Notes: a model not told the origin generated them from the letters alone. DNA of 64,000 nt from Clostridiaceae bacterium (GCA_029256485.1 JAQSXU010000001.1:1-64000); one strand, 5' to 3'. Shown: positions 41,994-51,888, numbered from the stretch's first letter. Numbers and translations are program-made.

Positions 41994-42608
41994 ATGATAG
42001 GAAGAATATATAGACCATTAAAGATACTAAGCATTCCGAACAAAAGAGGGTATAAAATATTAAATAAATATATGTCTAATTTTGGGGGAACTAATAAGTT
42101 TACTTTAGACGTGTACTTGAATTACAATGTCAAAGAAAAATCAGAAACAATCCAAATGGATTTTTATGACATGGACATACCAATACTTGTACGACAATTT
42201 AAATTTGCAGTTGACCCTTTAGTAGGAACATATGAAAAAACTATAAAAGAAGAAAATTCAAAAAAAACTGTTTATGGTATTGAAGATAATAACAAAGTAT
42301 TATTTACAGATAAGAAGAAAACAATAAAAACATTAAGGAAAATAAGTAGACCTACAGATATATCTTCAAAAAATGCACAGGCAGAAGATAATTTATTAAT
42401 CAATCAAACAGACATATCTTCGAAAAACAGCTTAAGTTTCACACAACTAATAACATCTGCTAAAGACGAAAAAGAAAATGATGTTTTAGTGGTAGAGTTA
42501 TATTTAGATGTTGTGAAAAATATAGAATATTTAGTAGTTGAAGTAATATGTAAAACACCAGTTATTGTTAATTCGGAAAAATCGGAAGTAAAAAAAGACA
42601 GGAGATGA
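41994..42608 (+). CDS. Hypothetical 204-aa protein in recD2 operon
   Basis: ATG 41994 follows TTGGAGGTGG. The product is a soluble beta-rich protein with a low-complexity middle containing a short repeat (PTDISSKNA and QTDISSKNS, about residues 118-150) and a basic C-terminus. It overlaps the start region of recD2, so translation is coupled and a partnership with the helicase is plausible. I see no domain I can name. Confidence 0.6.
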   Translation: MIGRIYRPLKILSIPNKRGYKILNKYMSNFGGTNKFTLDVYLNYNVKEKSETIQMDFYDMDIPILVRQFKFAVDPLVGTYEKTIKEENSKKTVYGIEDNNKVLFTDKKKTIKTLRKISRPTDISSKNAQAEDNLLINQTDISSKNSLSFTQLITSAKDEKENDVLVVELYLDVVKNIEYLVVEVICKTPVIVNSEKSEVKKDRR

Positions 42609-42613
42609 TGATT

Positions 42614-45130
42614 TTGCTGGCAGAAAAAGAATTAGAAATTACAGTTAATTTTGAAGTTAAAAAGATAAGATTTAGAAACAATGAAAGTGGATATTCCGTA
42701 TTAGAAGTTCTCTTAGTTGAAGGCTTTAATAGCACATCAAAAGAAACTGTAGTTGTAGGGAAATTTAATTCTGTTAGCATTTCAGATACGTTTGAAGGAT
42801 TTGGCACTTGGACTGACAATGAAAAGCATGGTAAACAATTTAGTTTAAAATCATATAAAAAGGTATTAAATTCATCTGCTCAAATAATTTCATTTAATGT
42901 CAAATTCGAAATTAAAAAAATCAGATATAGAAATGAAGAAACAGGGTATACAGTTCTTGAAGGTCGTTGGATAAGTTATCCATATACTTATTTGCCAACA
43001 TCAGAATTAGTAATGGTTGGTTTTTTCTTATCAGTTCTTGAAGAAGATGAATTTGAAGGTGAAGGTTATTGGGTTAATGATAAAACTTTTGGTTGTCAAT
43101 TCAAATTAACAAATAATAAAAGGATATTGCCACAATCATTAAAGGGAATTAAATCATTTTTGACAAGATTTGTAAGAGGAATTGGAAATAAAACAGCAGA
43201 TAAAATTGTTGATTATTATAAAGAAGACACTATTTCTAAAATAGAGGAAAGTTTTGAGAATTTAATGAAAATTCCTGGAATTGGCGAAAAAAAAGCTAAG
43301 AAAATTCATGAAAAAATTTCTGAAAATAATAGAATGGAAGATGTGTCAATATTTGTATTGAGTAATGGGTTTGGCTATAAAGTTGCTACTAAAATTTATG
43401 ACTTATATAAAGACGGAGCAATTATTAAAATTAAAGAAAATCCTTATTGTTTAAGTAAAGATAAAAAATTAGGATTTCTAATTGCAGATAAATTTGCAAA
43501 GAATTTAAACTTACCATATGATAATAAAGAAAGAATTAAAGAAGGATTAAATTATTATCTTAGAATTGCAACTAAAAGCAAAGGTGATTTATATGTATAT
43601 AAGGATAAATTGCTTCATAGTTTTCCTGAATTCCTTGATAAATATGGTGCATATAAAGATGAAAAATCAAAGAATATATCTTTGCCATTAATAAATGAAG
43701 CATTAGAAATACTGATAACTGATGGCGAAATTGTAATTGAAAAAGATAAGAAATATAGAGAATGTGTTTATCTTAAAAGTTCACACATTATTGAAAATAA
43801 AATAGTAAAAACTTTAAAAAGAATTATTGAAGAACCTAACCTTCCATTATGTTCAAAAGACCAAATTCAAGAATTTATAAATAAGTATGAAGAAACTTAT
43901 GGGTTAAAGTTAGCAAGTAAACAAGTTGAAGCTGTATTTATGTCTTTACAAAATGGACTAAGCATTCTTACAGGAGGCCCTGGAACTGGAAAAACTCAAA
44001 CTATAAATACAATAATTCAATGCATAAAGTATGTAAAGCCTCAAGCACTGATAAATTTATCAGCCCCTACAGGAAAAGCAAGTAAAAGAATGACTGAACT
44101 TACTAACATGGATGCACAAACTATACATAGACTAATTAAATTAAATGGTTTTGATGTTGAAAATCAACTCGATAAAATTGAAGGAGATTTTTTAATAATA
44201 GACGAAAGTTCTATGATTGATGCATATGTATTTTTTAAACTGTTAGAAGCTACAGATGAAAATACAAGAATTTTATTTGTGGGTGACTATGAACAACTCC
44301 CATCCGTAGGTCCTGGATTAATATTAAGAGATTTAATAAATTCTAACAAAATACCAACTACAACATTAAATGAAATATTCAGGCAAGCAAAAGAAAGCCA
44401 AATTGTAATGAATTCTCATAAAATTATAAAAGGCATAAAAACTACAGATAAAGATGGGTTGTCATTTGACGCTAAGAAAGAAGATTTTTATTTTATAGAA
44501 AGAACAGATAGAATAAAAACTCAGAAAGCCATTATAGAATGTGTAAAAAGATTTGTTGATAATGGATTATATTCGTTATCGGACATACAAATATTATCAC
44601 CTATGAAAAAAGGCGATTTAGGAGTTCATAATTTAAATAGGATAATGCAACAAACCTTTAATCCACCTGCAAATACTAAAAGTGAAATGAAAATAAATGA
44701 AACAACATTTTTTAGAGTGGGGGATAGAGTAATCCAAACTACTAATAACTATGAATTAACAGTATTTAATGGTGAAGTTGGAGTTGTAACAGCTATTTAT
44801 AGAGATGATAATGACGATTTAAAAATGGAAGTGGACTTTGATAATAAAATTGTTGAATATGACGAATTTACAGCAGAAGAACTTTTATTAGCTTATGTAA
44901 TAACAATACATAAAAGCCAAGGTAGTGAATTTCCTATAGTAATAATGCCAATTCATGATTCTCAAGCACTTATGCTCAATAAAAATTTAATATATACAGC
45001 TTGGACAAGAGCAAAAAAGACAGTTGTAGTTGTAGGTTCAAAGAAAGTGTTAGATAATTCAATAACAGTTGATGACAATACTGTAAGAAATTCAAAAATC
45101 AAAGAGAAAATTATAGAAAATATTAATTAG
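42614..45130 (+). CDS. recD2: RecD2-type helicase with duplicated N-terminal OB domain
   Basis: About 838 residues. TTG 42614 is 9 nt from AGGAG; ATG 42605 and 42608 lie too close to it. The N-terminus holds two copies of one unit: VNFEVKKIRFRNNESGYSVL (about 10) and VKFEIKKIRYRNEETGYTVL (about 95), each ending in a FEGxGxWxxxxxxGxQFxL segment. Helix-hairpin-helix region follows (IPGIGEKKAKKIH), then SF1 helicase motifs: Walker A LTGGPGTGKTQT (near 455), DESSMID, GDYEQLPSVGPG, and the C-terminal TIHKSQGSEF. RecD2 is a 5'-3' DNA helicase. The duplication makes it about 100 residues longer than a one-OB relative. Confidence 0.9.
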   Translation: MLAEKELEITVNFEVKKIRFRNNESGYSVLEVLLVEGFNSTSKETVVVGKFNSVSISDTFEGFGTWTDNEKHGKQFSLKSYKKVLNSSAQIISFNVKFEIKKIRYRNEETGYTVLEGRWISYPYTYLPTSELVMVGFFLSVLEEDEFEGEGYWVNDKTFGCQFKLTNNKRILPQSLKGIKSFLTRFVRGIGNKTADKIVDYYKEDTISKIEESFENLMKIPGIGEKKAKKIHEKISENNRMEDVSIFVLSNGFGYKVATKIYDLYKDGAIIKIKENPYCLSKDKKLGFLIADKFAKNLNLPYDNKERIKEGLNYYLRIATKSKGDLYVYKDKLLHSFPEFLDKYGAYKDEKSKNISLPLINEALEILITDGEIVIEKDKKYRECVYLKSSHIIENKIVKTLKRIIEEPNLPLCSKDQIQEFINKYEETYGLKLASKQVEAVFMSLQNGLSILTGGPGTGKTQTINTIIQCIKYVKPQALINLSAPTGKASKRMTELTNMDAQTIHRLIKLNGFDVENQLDKIEGDFLIIDESSMIDAYVFFKLLEATDENTRILFVGDYEQLPSVGPGLILRDLINSNKIPTTTLNEIFRQAKESQIVMNSHKIIKGIKTTDKDGLSFDAKKEDFYFIERTDRIKTQKAIIECVKRFVDNGLYSLSDIQILSPMKKGDLGVHNLNRIMQQTFNPPANTKSEMKINETTFFRVGDRVIQTTNNYELTVFNGEVGVVTAIYRDDNDDLKMEVDFDNKIVEYDEFTAEELLLAYVITIHKSQGSEFPIVIMPIHDSQALMLNKNLIYTAWTRAKKTVVVVGSKKVLDNSITVDDNTVRNSKIKEKIIENIN

Positions 45131-45137
45131 CAAATTC

Positions 45138-45162
45138 GACAGCCAATACAGGCTGTCTTTTT
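45138..45162 (+). terminator. Terminator of recD2
   Basis: Arms GACAGCC and GGCTGTC with loop AATACA, followed by TTTTT. Confidence 0.85.
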
Positions 45163-45300
45163 ATATAAAACAGTATTAGAAAGAAAATGAAAACTTATTT
45201 ATTTAAAATTTATAGCATATAATTAATAGAAATAAACATAGTAGGAGTTTACAATATAACTTTTTTGACAGGTAAAATTTATAAGAAAGGGTTAGTTTCT

Positions 45301-45846
45301 ATGAAATGGAAAACTAAAGATTTGTTTGACAATGAGTTTAGAAAAGCTTTGTTTTCTCGAATGAAAGGCTTAATGATTCGCTATGGAAGAATTTTTATTT
45401 TACTAATCGCTTTAACTTATTTTTTCTTTTTAGGAGTTATTCCTTCTGAATCTATGTTACCTACAATGGAAGTAGGAGATTTAGTTGTTTATCAACGAAA
45501 AATAGATTCTTATAATAGGGGAGACATTATTTCATTTAAGTATCCATTAGATGAAACTGTTGTTTATCAAAAAAGGATAATAGGACTACCAAATGAAGAA
45601 ATCGAAATTAAGGAAGGTATAGTTTTTATTAATGATATTCCACTTGAAGAAGATTATTTATTAGAAAAGCCTATTTATGAGTATCCTAAAATCTCTATAC
45701 CAGAAGGAAGTTATTTCGTGTTAGGAGATAATAGAAACAATTCTGAGGATTCATCAGTATGGGGATTTGTAAAAAGAAACAAAATACAAGGCAAAGCTAT
45801 ATTCACAGTATTACCACTAAATAAATTCGGGTTTATAAACGATTAA
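45301..45846 (+). CDS. lepB: Signal peptidase I
   Basis: A 181-residue S26 peptidase. ATG 45301 is preferred because an AAGAAAGGG site lies 9 nt upstream; the frame opens earlier at TTG 45265 without one. One N-terminal membrane helix (about 28-46) is followed by the catalytic Ser51 in SESMLPTM and Lys91 in VYQKRIIGLP, then LGDNRNNSEDSS. The size matches Gram-positive type enzymes. It would release exported proteins with cleavable signals, such as the VirB2-like peptide or the stalk proteins. Its placement between recD2 and topB suggests a transfer role. Confidence 0.92.
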   Translation: MKWKTKDLFDNEFRKALFSRMKGLMIRYGRIFILLIALTYFFFLGVIPSESMLPTMEVGDLVVYQRKIDSYNRGDIISFKYPLDETVVYQKRIIGLPNEEIEIKEGIVFINDIPLEEDYLLEKPIYEYPKISIPEGSYFVLGDNRNNSEDSSVWGFVKRNKIQGKAIFTVLPLNKFGFIND

Positions 45847-45973
45847 AATTGACTTAGGCAAAGGTATAACGTTAATTCGAATAAATCCTTATTTAATAAA
45901 TAAAAACGATTTAAAAGGCAAAATAATGCTTTATAAAATTAATGTTTAACAACATGTATTAAACATAATAATT

Positions 45974-46014
45974 AGTAAAAAATAATTTACAATAAAGCAT
46001 AAATATGGTATAAT
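45974..46014 (+). promoter_or_regulatory. Promoter of topB with operator A
   Basis: TTTACA (45986-45991), 17-nt spacer, TATAAT (46009-46014). Palindrome AGTAAAAAATAATTTACA at 45974-45991; the left arm has one mismatch. Confidence 0.65.
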
Positions 46015-46048
46015 GACATAAAGAAATAGCAAAGGAGTGTAGAACATA

Positions 46049-48448
46049 TTGAAAGCATTATTACTTGCAGAAAAACCAAGCTTAATGAAGGACATACAAA
46101 AGGTTTATGATAGTATGTCATATCCTGATAATATAAAATTTATGGCACTTAGGGGGCATTTACTTGAACTTAAATCGCCTGAAGAATATGATACTAAATG
46201 GGGTAAACCTTGGAACTTAGAAGCATTGCCAATGATTCCAGATAAATTTGAATATAAAGTAAAAGAAGATGCTAAAACTTTATATAATCAAATTCAAAAT
46301 GAAATAGCAACAGGAGGATATGATTATATAATAAATGCATGTGACGCAGGTCGTGAAGGAGAATTAATATTTTATAGTCTATATAGAACATTAGGATGTA
46401 AAATACCCGTAAAAAGATTTTGGGCTTCTGATACAACTGAAGAAACAGTAAAAAAGGCATTAAATAATCTTATAGATGATAAAGATAAATCATTAGTTTG
46501 TTTAAAAGCTTCAGCTCAATATAGAGCAGTATTTGACTGGCTAATGGGAATGAATTTATCAAGAGCAATTTCCTTAAAAACAAAAGCATTAATTCCTGTG
46601 GGAAGAGTAATGACACCAACTCTTGCAATAATTGTAAACAGAGAATTGGAAATTCAAAACTTTAAACCTACTGATTTTTGGGAAATTGAAGCTAACTTTG
46701 ATAAATATTCTGGAACTTGGTTTGAAAAAGAAACGAATGAAACAAAGATATTAGATAGATTGAAAGCCGAAAAAATTATGAAGGGGTTATCTAAAAATGG
46801 AGTCATAGAATCTGTTGATAAAAAACAAGAGAAAAACTTCGCTCCTACGTTGCACTCATTGTTAGAACTTCAAAAAGAAGCTAATAAGGTGCATGGATAC
46901 ACTGCTGACAAGACACTTGAAATAGCACAGGTGCTTTATGAAAAGAAAAAGCTTTTATCTTATCCAAGAACAGAATCAAGATACTTGCCAACAGCAATGG
47001 TTGGTGAAGTACCAAAACATCTTGAATGTTTAAAAGAAATTTCAGAAGTGAAAGACTATGTTACAAAAGTTCTTTCTAATAAAAAACATATTAATGAAAT
47101 TTTAGGAAGCAAAAAATATGTTGATAACAAAAAAATAACTGACCATCATGCTATTATTCCAACAATGGTTAAGCCAAATCTTAGCTCATTGTCTACGGAA
47201 GAATTAAATGTGTATATGCTTGTTGTTAAGAGGTTTTTGTCAATATTCTTAGACCCTTACATTGTTGATAAAACAACAATTGTAACTAAAGTTGATGAAG
47301 AGCTTTTCAAAAGCACAGGGAAAGTAGTTGTGGATAAAGGTTACACTGTTTTGTATAAGTCAATAGACAATGACAAAATATTGCCAGATATTAAAAAAGG
47401 TGATACTGTCACAGTTAAAGACTTGAAGCTAAACACAAAACAAACAACACCACCTCAAAGATATGATGACAGTTCATTATTACAAGCGATGCAAAATGCA
47501 GGTAAATTTATAAATGACGATGAATTGAAAAATATATTAAAAGAAACTGCAGGACTTGGAACATCATCTACAAGAGCAGAAATTATTAAAAAACTTGTAG
47601 GCAGACAAATGGTTGAAAGAAAAGGAAAGCTATTTTATGCAACAACTTACGGGATACAATCAATTCAAGCACTTTCAGGAAAAGATATAGCATCACCTGA
47701 GTTAACTGCTAAATGGGAAATAAAACTTTCAGAAATGGAAGACCAAAAATATAATATAAAACAATTCTTTAATGAAATGTTAGAGTATACAAGAGTTGAA
47801 ACTAAAAATTACATTGATAGCATAGACCAAACCGTTCAAGGTAATTCAACTGCTGAGATTATGGGGAAATGTCCGAAATGTGGAAGCAATGTAATTGAAG
47901 GTAAAAGTTTTTATCTCTGCACAAATTATAAGAAAACATGTGATTTTATAGTAGGCAAAAAGTATTCAGGTGCAAATATTAGCAAGACTGAATTAAAAAA
48001 ACTCCTTAATGGTAAAGAAACTAAGGAAATGGAGTTTACATGGAAAACTGGTAGGACAGATAAAGCAAAATTAAAAATTAATGAAGAAGGAAAATTAGAA
48101 GTAGTATTTAATAATACAAATACTAATATAGGGAATAAAGAAAATAAAGAGAATAAAGAGAATAAAGAAGCTGTTTCAGATAAAGAACCTAATAACTTTG
48201 AAATTATAGGCAAATGCCCTAAATGTGGAAAAGATGTTATAAATGCTAAAAACTTTTACCTTTGTACTGATTATAATAAAGGTTGTAATTTTAACCTTAA
48301 AAAAATAATCAAAGGTGGCATAATAACAGAAGGTGATATGAAAGTTCTTTTAGATGGTCAGATTACAAGAGAAATTCCATTTGTATTGAGTTCTGGCAAT
48401 AAAACAGCAAGATTAAAATATAAAGAAAAACTTGAATTTATTTTTTAA
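46049..48448 (+). CDS. topB: DNA topoisomerase III
   Basis: A 799-residue type IA topoisomerase from TTG 46049 (AAAGGAGTG). Toprim motifs: LLAEKPS at the N-terminus and ACDAGREGELIF (about residues 93-105). The active-site Tyr is in LLSYPRTESRYLP (about 310). The C-terminus has two similar cysteine modules: CPKCGSNVIEGKSFYLCT and CPKCGKDVINAKNFYLCT, separated by a Glu/Asn/Lys-rich linker. TopB resolves recombination and replication intermediates and is a frequent member of conjugative plasmids. It carries operator A. Confidence 0.94.
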   Translation: MKALLLAEKPSLMKDIQKVYDSMSYPDNIKFMALRGHLLELKSPEEYDTKWGKPWNLEALPMIPDKFEYKVKEDAKTLYNQIQNEIATGGYDYIINACDAGREGELIFYSLYRTLGCKIPVKRFWASDTTEETVKKALNNLIDDKDKSLVCLKASAQYRAVFDWLMGMNLSRAISLKTKALIPVGRVMTPTLAIIVNRELEIQNFKPTDFWEIEANFDKYSGTWFEKETNETKILDRLKAEKIMKGLSKNGVIESVDKKQEKNFAPTLHSLLELQKEANKVHGYTADKTLEIAQVLYEKKKLLSYPRTESRYLPTAMVGEVPKHLECLKEISEVKDYVTKVLSNKKHINEILGSKKYVDNKKITDHHAIIPTMVKPNLSSLSTEELNVYMLVVKRFLSIFLDPYIVDKTTIVTKVDEELFKSTGKVVVDKGYTVLYKSIDNDKILPDIKKGDTVTVKDLKLNTKQTTPPQRYDDSSLLQAMQNAGKFINDDELKNILKETAGLGTSSTRAEIIKKLVGRQMVERKGKLFYATTYGIQSIQALSGKDIASPELTAKWEIKLSEMEDQKYNIKQFFNEMLEYTRVETKNYIDSIDQTVQGNSTAEIMGKCPKCGSNVIEGKSFYLCTNYKKTCDFIVGKKYSGANISKTELKKLLNGKETKEMEFTWKTGRTDKAKLKINEEGKLEVVFNNTNTNIGNKENKENKENKEAVSDKEPNNFEIIGKCPKCGKDVINAKNFYLCTDYNKGCNFNLKKIIKGGIITEGDMKVLLDGQITREIPFVLSSGNKTARLKYKEKLEFIF

Positions 48449-48464
48449 AACATACTAAACAATG

Positions 48465-48497
48465 AAAAGCTATTAGATTAATCTAATAGCTTTTTTA
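48465..48497 (+). terminator. Terminator of topB
   Basis: Arms AAAAGCTATTAGAT and ATCTAATAGCTTTT with a TA loop and a T-run. Confidence 0.8.
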
Positions 48498-48602
48498 TTA
48501 TGCAAAAATGTCAAGTGTTGATAATAAAACTTTATAAAACATATATTAACTTTAAACAACAATTTGGATTGTTATAATTAATTAAAGAAAGTGAGGGATG
48601 TT

Positions 48603-49439
48603 ATGAAAAAAAACATGTGGATTGTATTACTATTTATCGGAATAATCATAAGTTTAATATTTAGTATTTTCTTATCGCTTAATATAAAAAACAAAATGAA
48701 TGAATCTAAAAACCATGATGAAGTTATTAGAAGTGAACAAGAAAATGAAAAAGAAGAAGTAGATAAAACAAATGATACTCCAAAAACTAATTTAGAAGAA
48801 GATATTGAGAAAAACAATGGAGAATATTCTGTTCCAGTTAATAAAGAAGGACAAATATTGTCAGAATCTATGGCATTGTCAATTGAAAATGAAGTAAGAA
48901 TGTTATTTAGACAACTTAAATTTAAAGAAGGAACAGAAAAGTTAGGAGAAGCAATTAATACTTATAATTTAGAAAACAATGAGTATTTATTAGAGCAATT
49001 GTATTATGAAGGTTCTCTTTTAATATCTTTACCTGTTTTAGAAGAAAATGGTGCGACAAATGTTATAAATGCTATAAAAGATACTGAAAATTTACTTATA
49101 AGTGTATTAGTAGGTCATCCAGGAGCAAGACCTAACATTATTTTATATAATGAAAGCTTGAATCCAATACTTGACTTAGAAGAAGTTAGAATTATAGAAA
49201 AAACTAATGAAACGGATAAAGAGCTTCTTGCAAAAGTAAAAAGCGATTATCCATTAGTTACTAATGTAGAAAAAATAAGATTTGAAGTTGATAATGAACA
49301 ATTCTATGCAAACATATTTGTATATGAAGATGGTAGTGCTAAATTATATAAAATTGATATGGTAGAACATTATGATATTAAACCATACTTAACTTTAAGA
49401 GAGTGGAAAGAATTTCGTGAATTAGAATTAAAAAAATAA
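48603..49439 (+). CDS. Membrane-anchored protein upstream of the coupling protein
   Basis: A 278-residue protein. ATG 48603 follows GTGAGGG at 7-nt spacing; the frame opens at GTG 48591. One N-terminal membrane helix (about 4-26) is followed by an acidic, low-complexity linker (about 35-70) and an extracytoplasmic alpha/beta domain of about 200 residues, with a charged end. It sits 24 nt before the VirD4-like gene, so it is likely part of the transfer apparatus. The layout recalls the single-pass VirB8/TcpC-type T4SS subunits, but the sequence does not allow me to assign it. Confidence 0.55.
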   Translation: MKKNMWIVLLFIGIIISLIFSIFLSLNIKNKMNESKNHDEVIRSEQENEKEEVDKTNDTPKTNLEEDIEKNNGEYSVPVNKEGQILSESMALSIENEVRMLFRQLKFKEGTEKLGEAINTYNLENNEYLLEQLYYEGSLLISLPVLEENGATNVINAIKDTENLLISVLVGHPGARPNIILYNESLNPILDLEEVRIIEKTNETDKELLAKVKSDYPLVTNVEKIRFEVDNEQFYANIFVYEDGSAKLYKIDMVEHYDIKPYLTLREWKEFRELELKK

Positions 49440-49463
49440 TAGATAAAAGAAAAGGGGGATTAA

Positions 49464-51644
49464 ATGAGCGATAAAAAAAATGATAAATCAATTTTTAATA
49501 CACTTGGAAACAATTTTGTTACAATTATAACTGTATTATTTTCTTTACAAATAGCAAACTTCTTGTCTGTGTATTTATTTATGAAAAGCAAATACATGAT
49601 TACATTAATGTTATTTTTTATGATATTTTTAGCATTTGGTATTCTTAAAGACTTTGTTCAAGAAGATAAGAAAAAATCAGGATTTAAAATCTTTAAAATA
49701 GCAATAGTAATTTTTGTTTTGTCATCAGTAAATCATGTAATGTGTAGTATGGCTAATTCATTTGATGCGGTAGAAAAAACCAATAGTTTTTTTAGATTAA
49801 GTTATTTTTTAAACTTCGCATTCCTGTTAGGGAGTGTTTATTTATTAAGAAAAGACGAAGTAAAAGAAGTCTTAAACAATATTTATGAAAACTCAATTTT
49901 AGAAAAGCTTCATATTAAAACACCAGCAAGTGAAACAAAACAAGGAGATATTCAGTTATGCATTAATAAAGATACAAATAAACCTGTTGTGATTCCTCAT
50001 AAAGACAGATATTTGCATATGCTTATCTTAGGACCTACAGGTAGTGGTAAGACATCACAGATATTATTACCAATGATTAACCAAGATATGCAAAATCATG
50101 AATGTGGAATTACAGTAATAGAACCAAAAGCTGACCTTGCAGAAAAAGTATACGCAATGGCAAAACACTATAAGAGGAAAGTAGTGTATTTTAATCCAGT
50201 TTTGCCAGAATGTCCATCTTTTAATCCATTTTTTGGTTACGAAGATGACGTTATAGAAAATATGGCTACAACATTTAAAATGTTAAATCCAGATTCACCT
50301 CAGTTTTTTCAAGATATGAATGAACAGTTAATAAGAAATTCATTAAAAGTGTTAAAGCGATTGATGGGAAATAAGGCTACATTAATCGAATTGTCAAGAC
50401 TTGTTCAGAATTCTGGTGGCGTAGGTAGGAAAATGGTTACAAGCTTTTCAAGATTAAACGCTGAAACTGAAGCAATAGCAAAGGAAAATGCTGATATAGC
50501 ATCATGGTTTTTAAATGAATATTTTAATGAAAAATCAAAAACATATGAGCACTGCTCTGGACTTCGTTCACAAATTGCTAAAATAACGTCTAATACCCAT
50601 TTAAGACAAGTATTAAATCCTGAGAATGGAGAGAGTGATATAGATTTTCAAAAACACCTTGCAGAAGGTGGTGTTATTGCAATTGCGACAGCTCAAGGTG
50701 CTTTAAGGGACTTAGGTAGATTCCTTGGTTATTTTTTAATACTTAACTTTCAATCTGCAGTATTTAAAAGACCAGCACCTGAAGATTCAAGAAGACCACA
50801 CTTTTTATATATAGACGAATTTCAAACATATTCTAATCCAGGTTTTGGAGATATGCTTACACAAGGTCGTTCCTATCGTGTTGGGTGTCACCTTGCTACA
50901 CAGAATAGAGCACTTATGGCAATGGGTGGAGGACAAGATGGTAAAAACTTCGTTGAATTGGTTTCTACCAATGCGAGACATATAATAATATTCCCTGGTG
51001 GCAATGCTATTGATGCTAAATACTATTCTGACCAATTTGGAGAGATACTTAAAAAGACTATTCAGAAAGGTATTTCAAGAGCTAAGTTTAATCCGATTTA
51101 CGGAATACAGCAAATAGCATATCCAAATGAAAGTATTCGTGAAACGGAAGCAATGGAAGCACGTTTTTCTCCTTCTGATATAATTTATAGAGAATTCGGG
51201 GAAATAACTTATTGCATAATACAGAAAAACACTATACAGCCTCCAGGAGTAGGCAAGATTGAATATATTCCAGAAGAGTTAAATAAAGAACTTGATAGGA
51301 TGATAGCAGATTATACTACTACAGTTTTCGATAAAACAAAAAAAATTATTAATAGCGAAACATCTCAACCAGTAGGAAAAAATGAGAATATCGAGCAAGT
51401 AGTAGTTCTTGACCCAATAACTACAGTAACAAATAATGTTGTAATAAAAGATGTAATAACAACAATGGGAAATAAGAAACCTATAACAATTGATAGACCT
51501 GTCACTGTGTCAAAAGACGCTGAATTCTCAGATAATTTCGAAGAAGATTTTGAAGAAAATAATCAAGTTAAGAAACCTGAAAATAATGAAAATTCAGTTA
51601 GTAATTTTGATTTCATGTCAGATGAAGAAGATGAATTAATATAA
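49464..51644 (+). CDS. VirD4/TraG-type coupling protein (T4CP)
   Basis: A 726-residue ATPase. Four hydrophobic segments (about 18-40, 44-64, 75-95, 110-128) anchor it. Walker A is LGPTGSGKTSQI (about 189-200) and Walker B is FLYIDEFQTYS (about 447-457), with motifs TVIEPKADL, VVYFNPV and LATQNRA typical of the family. T4CPs bring the relaxase-DNA complex to the transfer channel. The last ~130 residues are acidic and low-complexity. ATG 49464 follows AAAGGGGGA. No VirB4 gene is visible. This is the main evidence that the element is conjugative. Confidence 0.9.
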   Translation: MSDKKNDKSIFNTLGNNFVTIITVLFSLQIANFLSVYLFMKSKYMITLMLFFMIFLAFGILKDFVQEDKKKSGFKIFKIAIVIFVLSSVNHVMCSMANSFDAVEKTNSFFRLSYFLNFAFLLGSVYLLRKDEVKEVLNNIYENSILEKLHIKTPASETKQGDIQLCINKDTNKPVVIPHKDRYLHMLILGPTGSGKTSQILLPMINQDMQNHECGITVIEPKADLAEKVYAMAKHYKRKVVYFNPVLPECPSFNPFFGYEDDVIENMATTFKMLNPDSPQFFQDMNEQLIRNSLKVLKRLMGNKATLIELSRLVQNSGGVGRKMVTSFSRLNAETEAIAKENADIASWFLNEYFNEKSKTYEHCSGLRSQIAKITSNTHLRQVLNPENGESDIDFQKHLAEGGVIAIATAQGALRDLGRFLGYFLILNFQSAVFKRPAPEDSRRPHFLYIDEFQTYSNPGFGDMLTQGRSYRVGCHLATQNRALMAMGGGQDGKNFVELVSTNARHIIIFPGGNAIDAKYYSDQFGEILKKTIQKGISRAKFNPIYGIQQIAYPNESIRETEAMEARFSPSDIIYREFGEITYCIIQKNTIQPPGVGKIEYIPEELNKELDRMIADYTTTVFDKTKKIINSETSQPVGKNENIEQVVVLDPITTVTNNVVIKDVITTMGNKKPITIDRPVTVSKDAEFSDNFEEDFEENNQVKKPENNENSVSNFDFMSDEEDELI

Positions 51645-51672
51645 AAAAAGAGCTTTTAAAAGCTCTTTTTTT
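51643..51672. terminator. Bidirectional terminator after coupling protein
   Basis: A perfect 15-bp palindrome with arms AAAAAAAGAGCTTTT and AAAAGCTCTTTTTTT. It overlaps the end of the coupling gene and precedes the convergent 69-aa gene. Confidence 0.85.
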
Positions 51673-51678
51673 AATTAC

Positions 51679-51888
51679 TTACATATCGCCATTGTCATTG
51701 AAAATCACATTACCATCAGTTATTTGTGATACTTTTTCTAATTTTATACTATCAGCATTGCTTCCTTGTTTTAATAAAAATTCTTTTACAGTTTTAGAAG
51801 CTATAAGTTCAGATGTTGCGGTAACTATAATGTTCCCTCCAAGACACATACCTTTGTATGAAAAATGATAAGCCTTAAATTTGCTCAT
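51679..51888 (-). CDS. Hypothetical 69-aa protein
   Basis: ATG 51888 follows GAGGTAAAAGAT. A small soluble protein: SYKGMCLGGNIIVTATSELI then a helical KTVKEFLLKQGSN. It resembles short alpha/beta proteins found in mobile elements but carries no known motif. It is convergent with the coupling gene and followed by the shared terminator, which supports it as a real gene. Confidence 0.55.
   Translation of the reverse strand: MSKFKAYHFSYKGMCLGGNIIVTATSELIASKTVKEFLLKQGSNADSIKLEKVSQITDGNVIFNDNGDM

Noticed and set aside
47926..48213. Minus-strand frame of 95 codons in topB
   Set aside because: Antisense to the Lys/Glu-rich linker of topB; composition is an artefact of the AT-rich repeat.
48578..48817. 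Minus-strand frame of 79 codons, Ser/Phe-rich
   Set aside because: Antisense of the acidic linker in the membrane-anchored protein; no ribosome-binding site.
49464..51644. VirB4 homologue
   Set aside because: The protein has N-terminal membrane segments and coupling-protein motifs, so VirD4 is the better fit.
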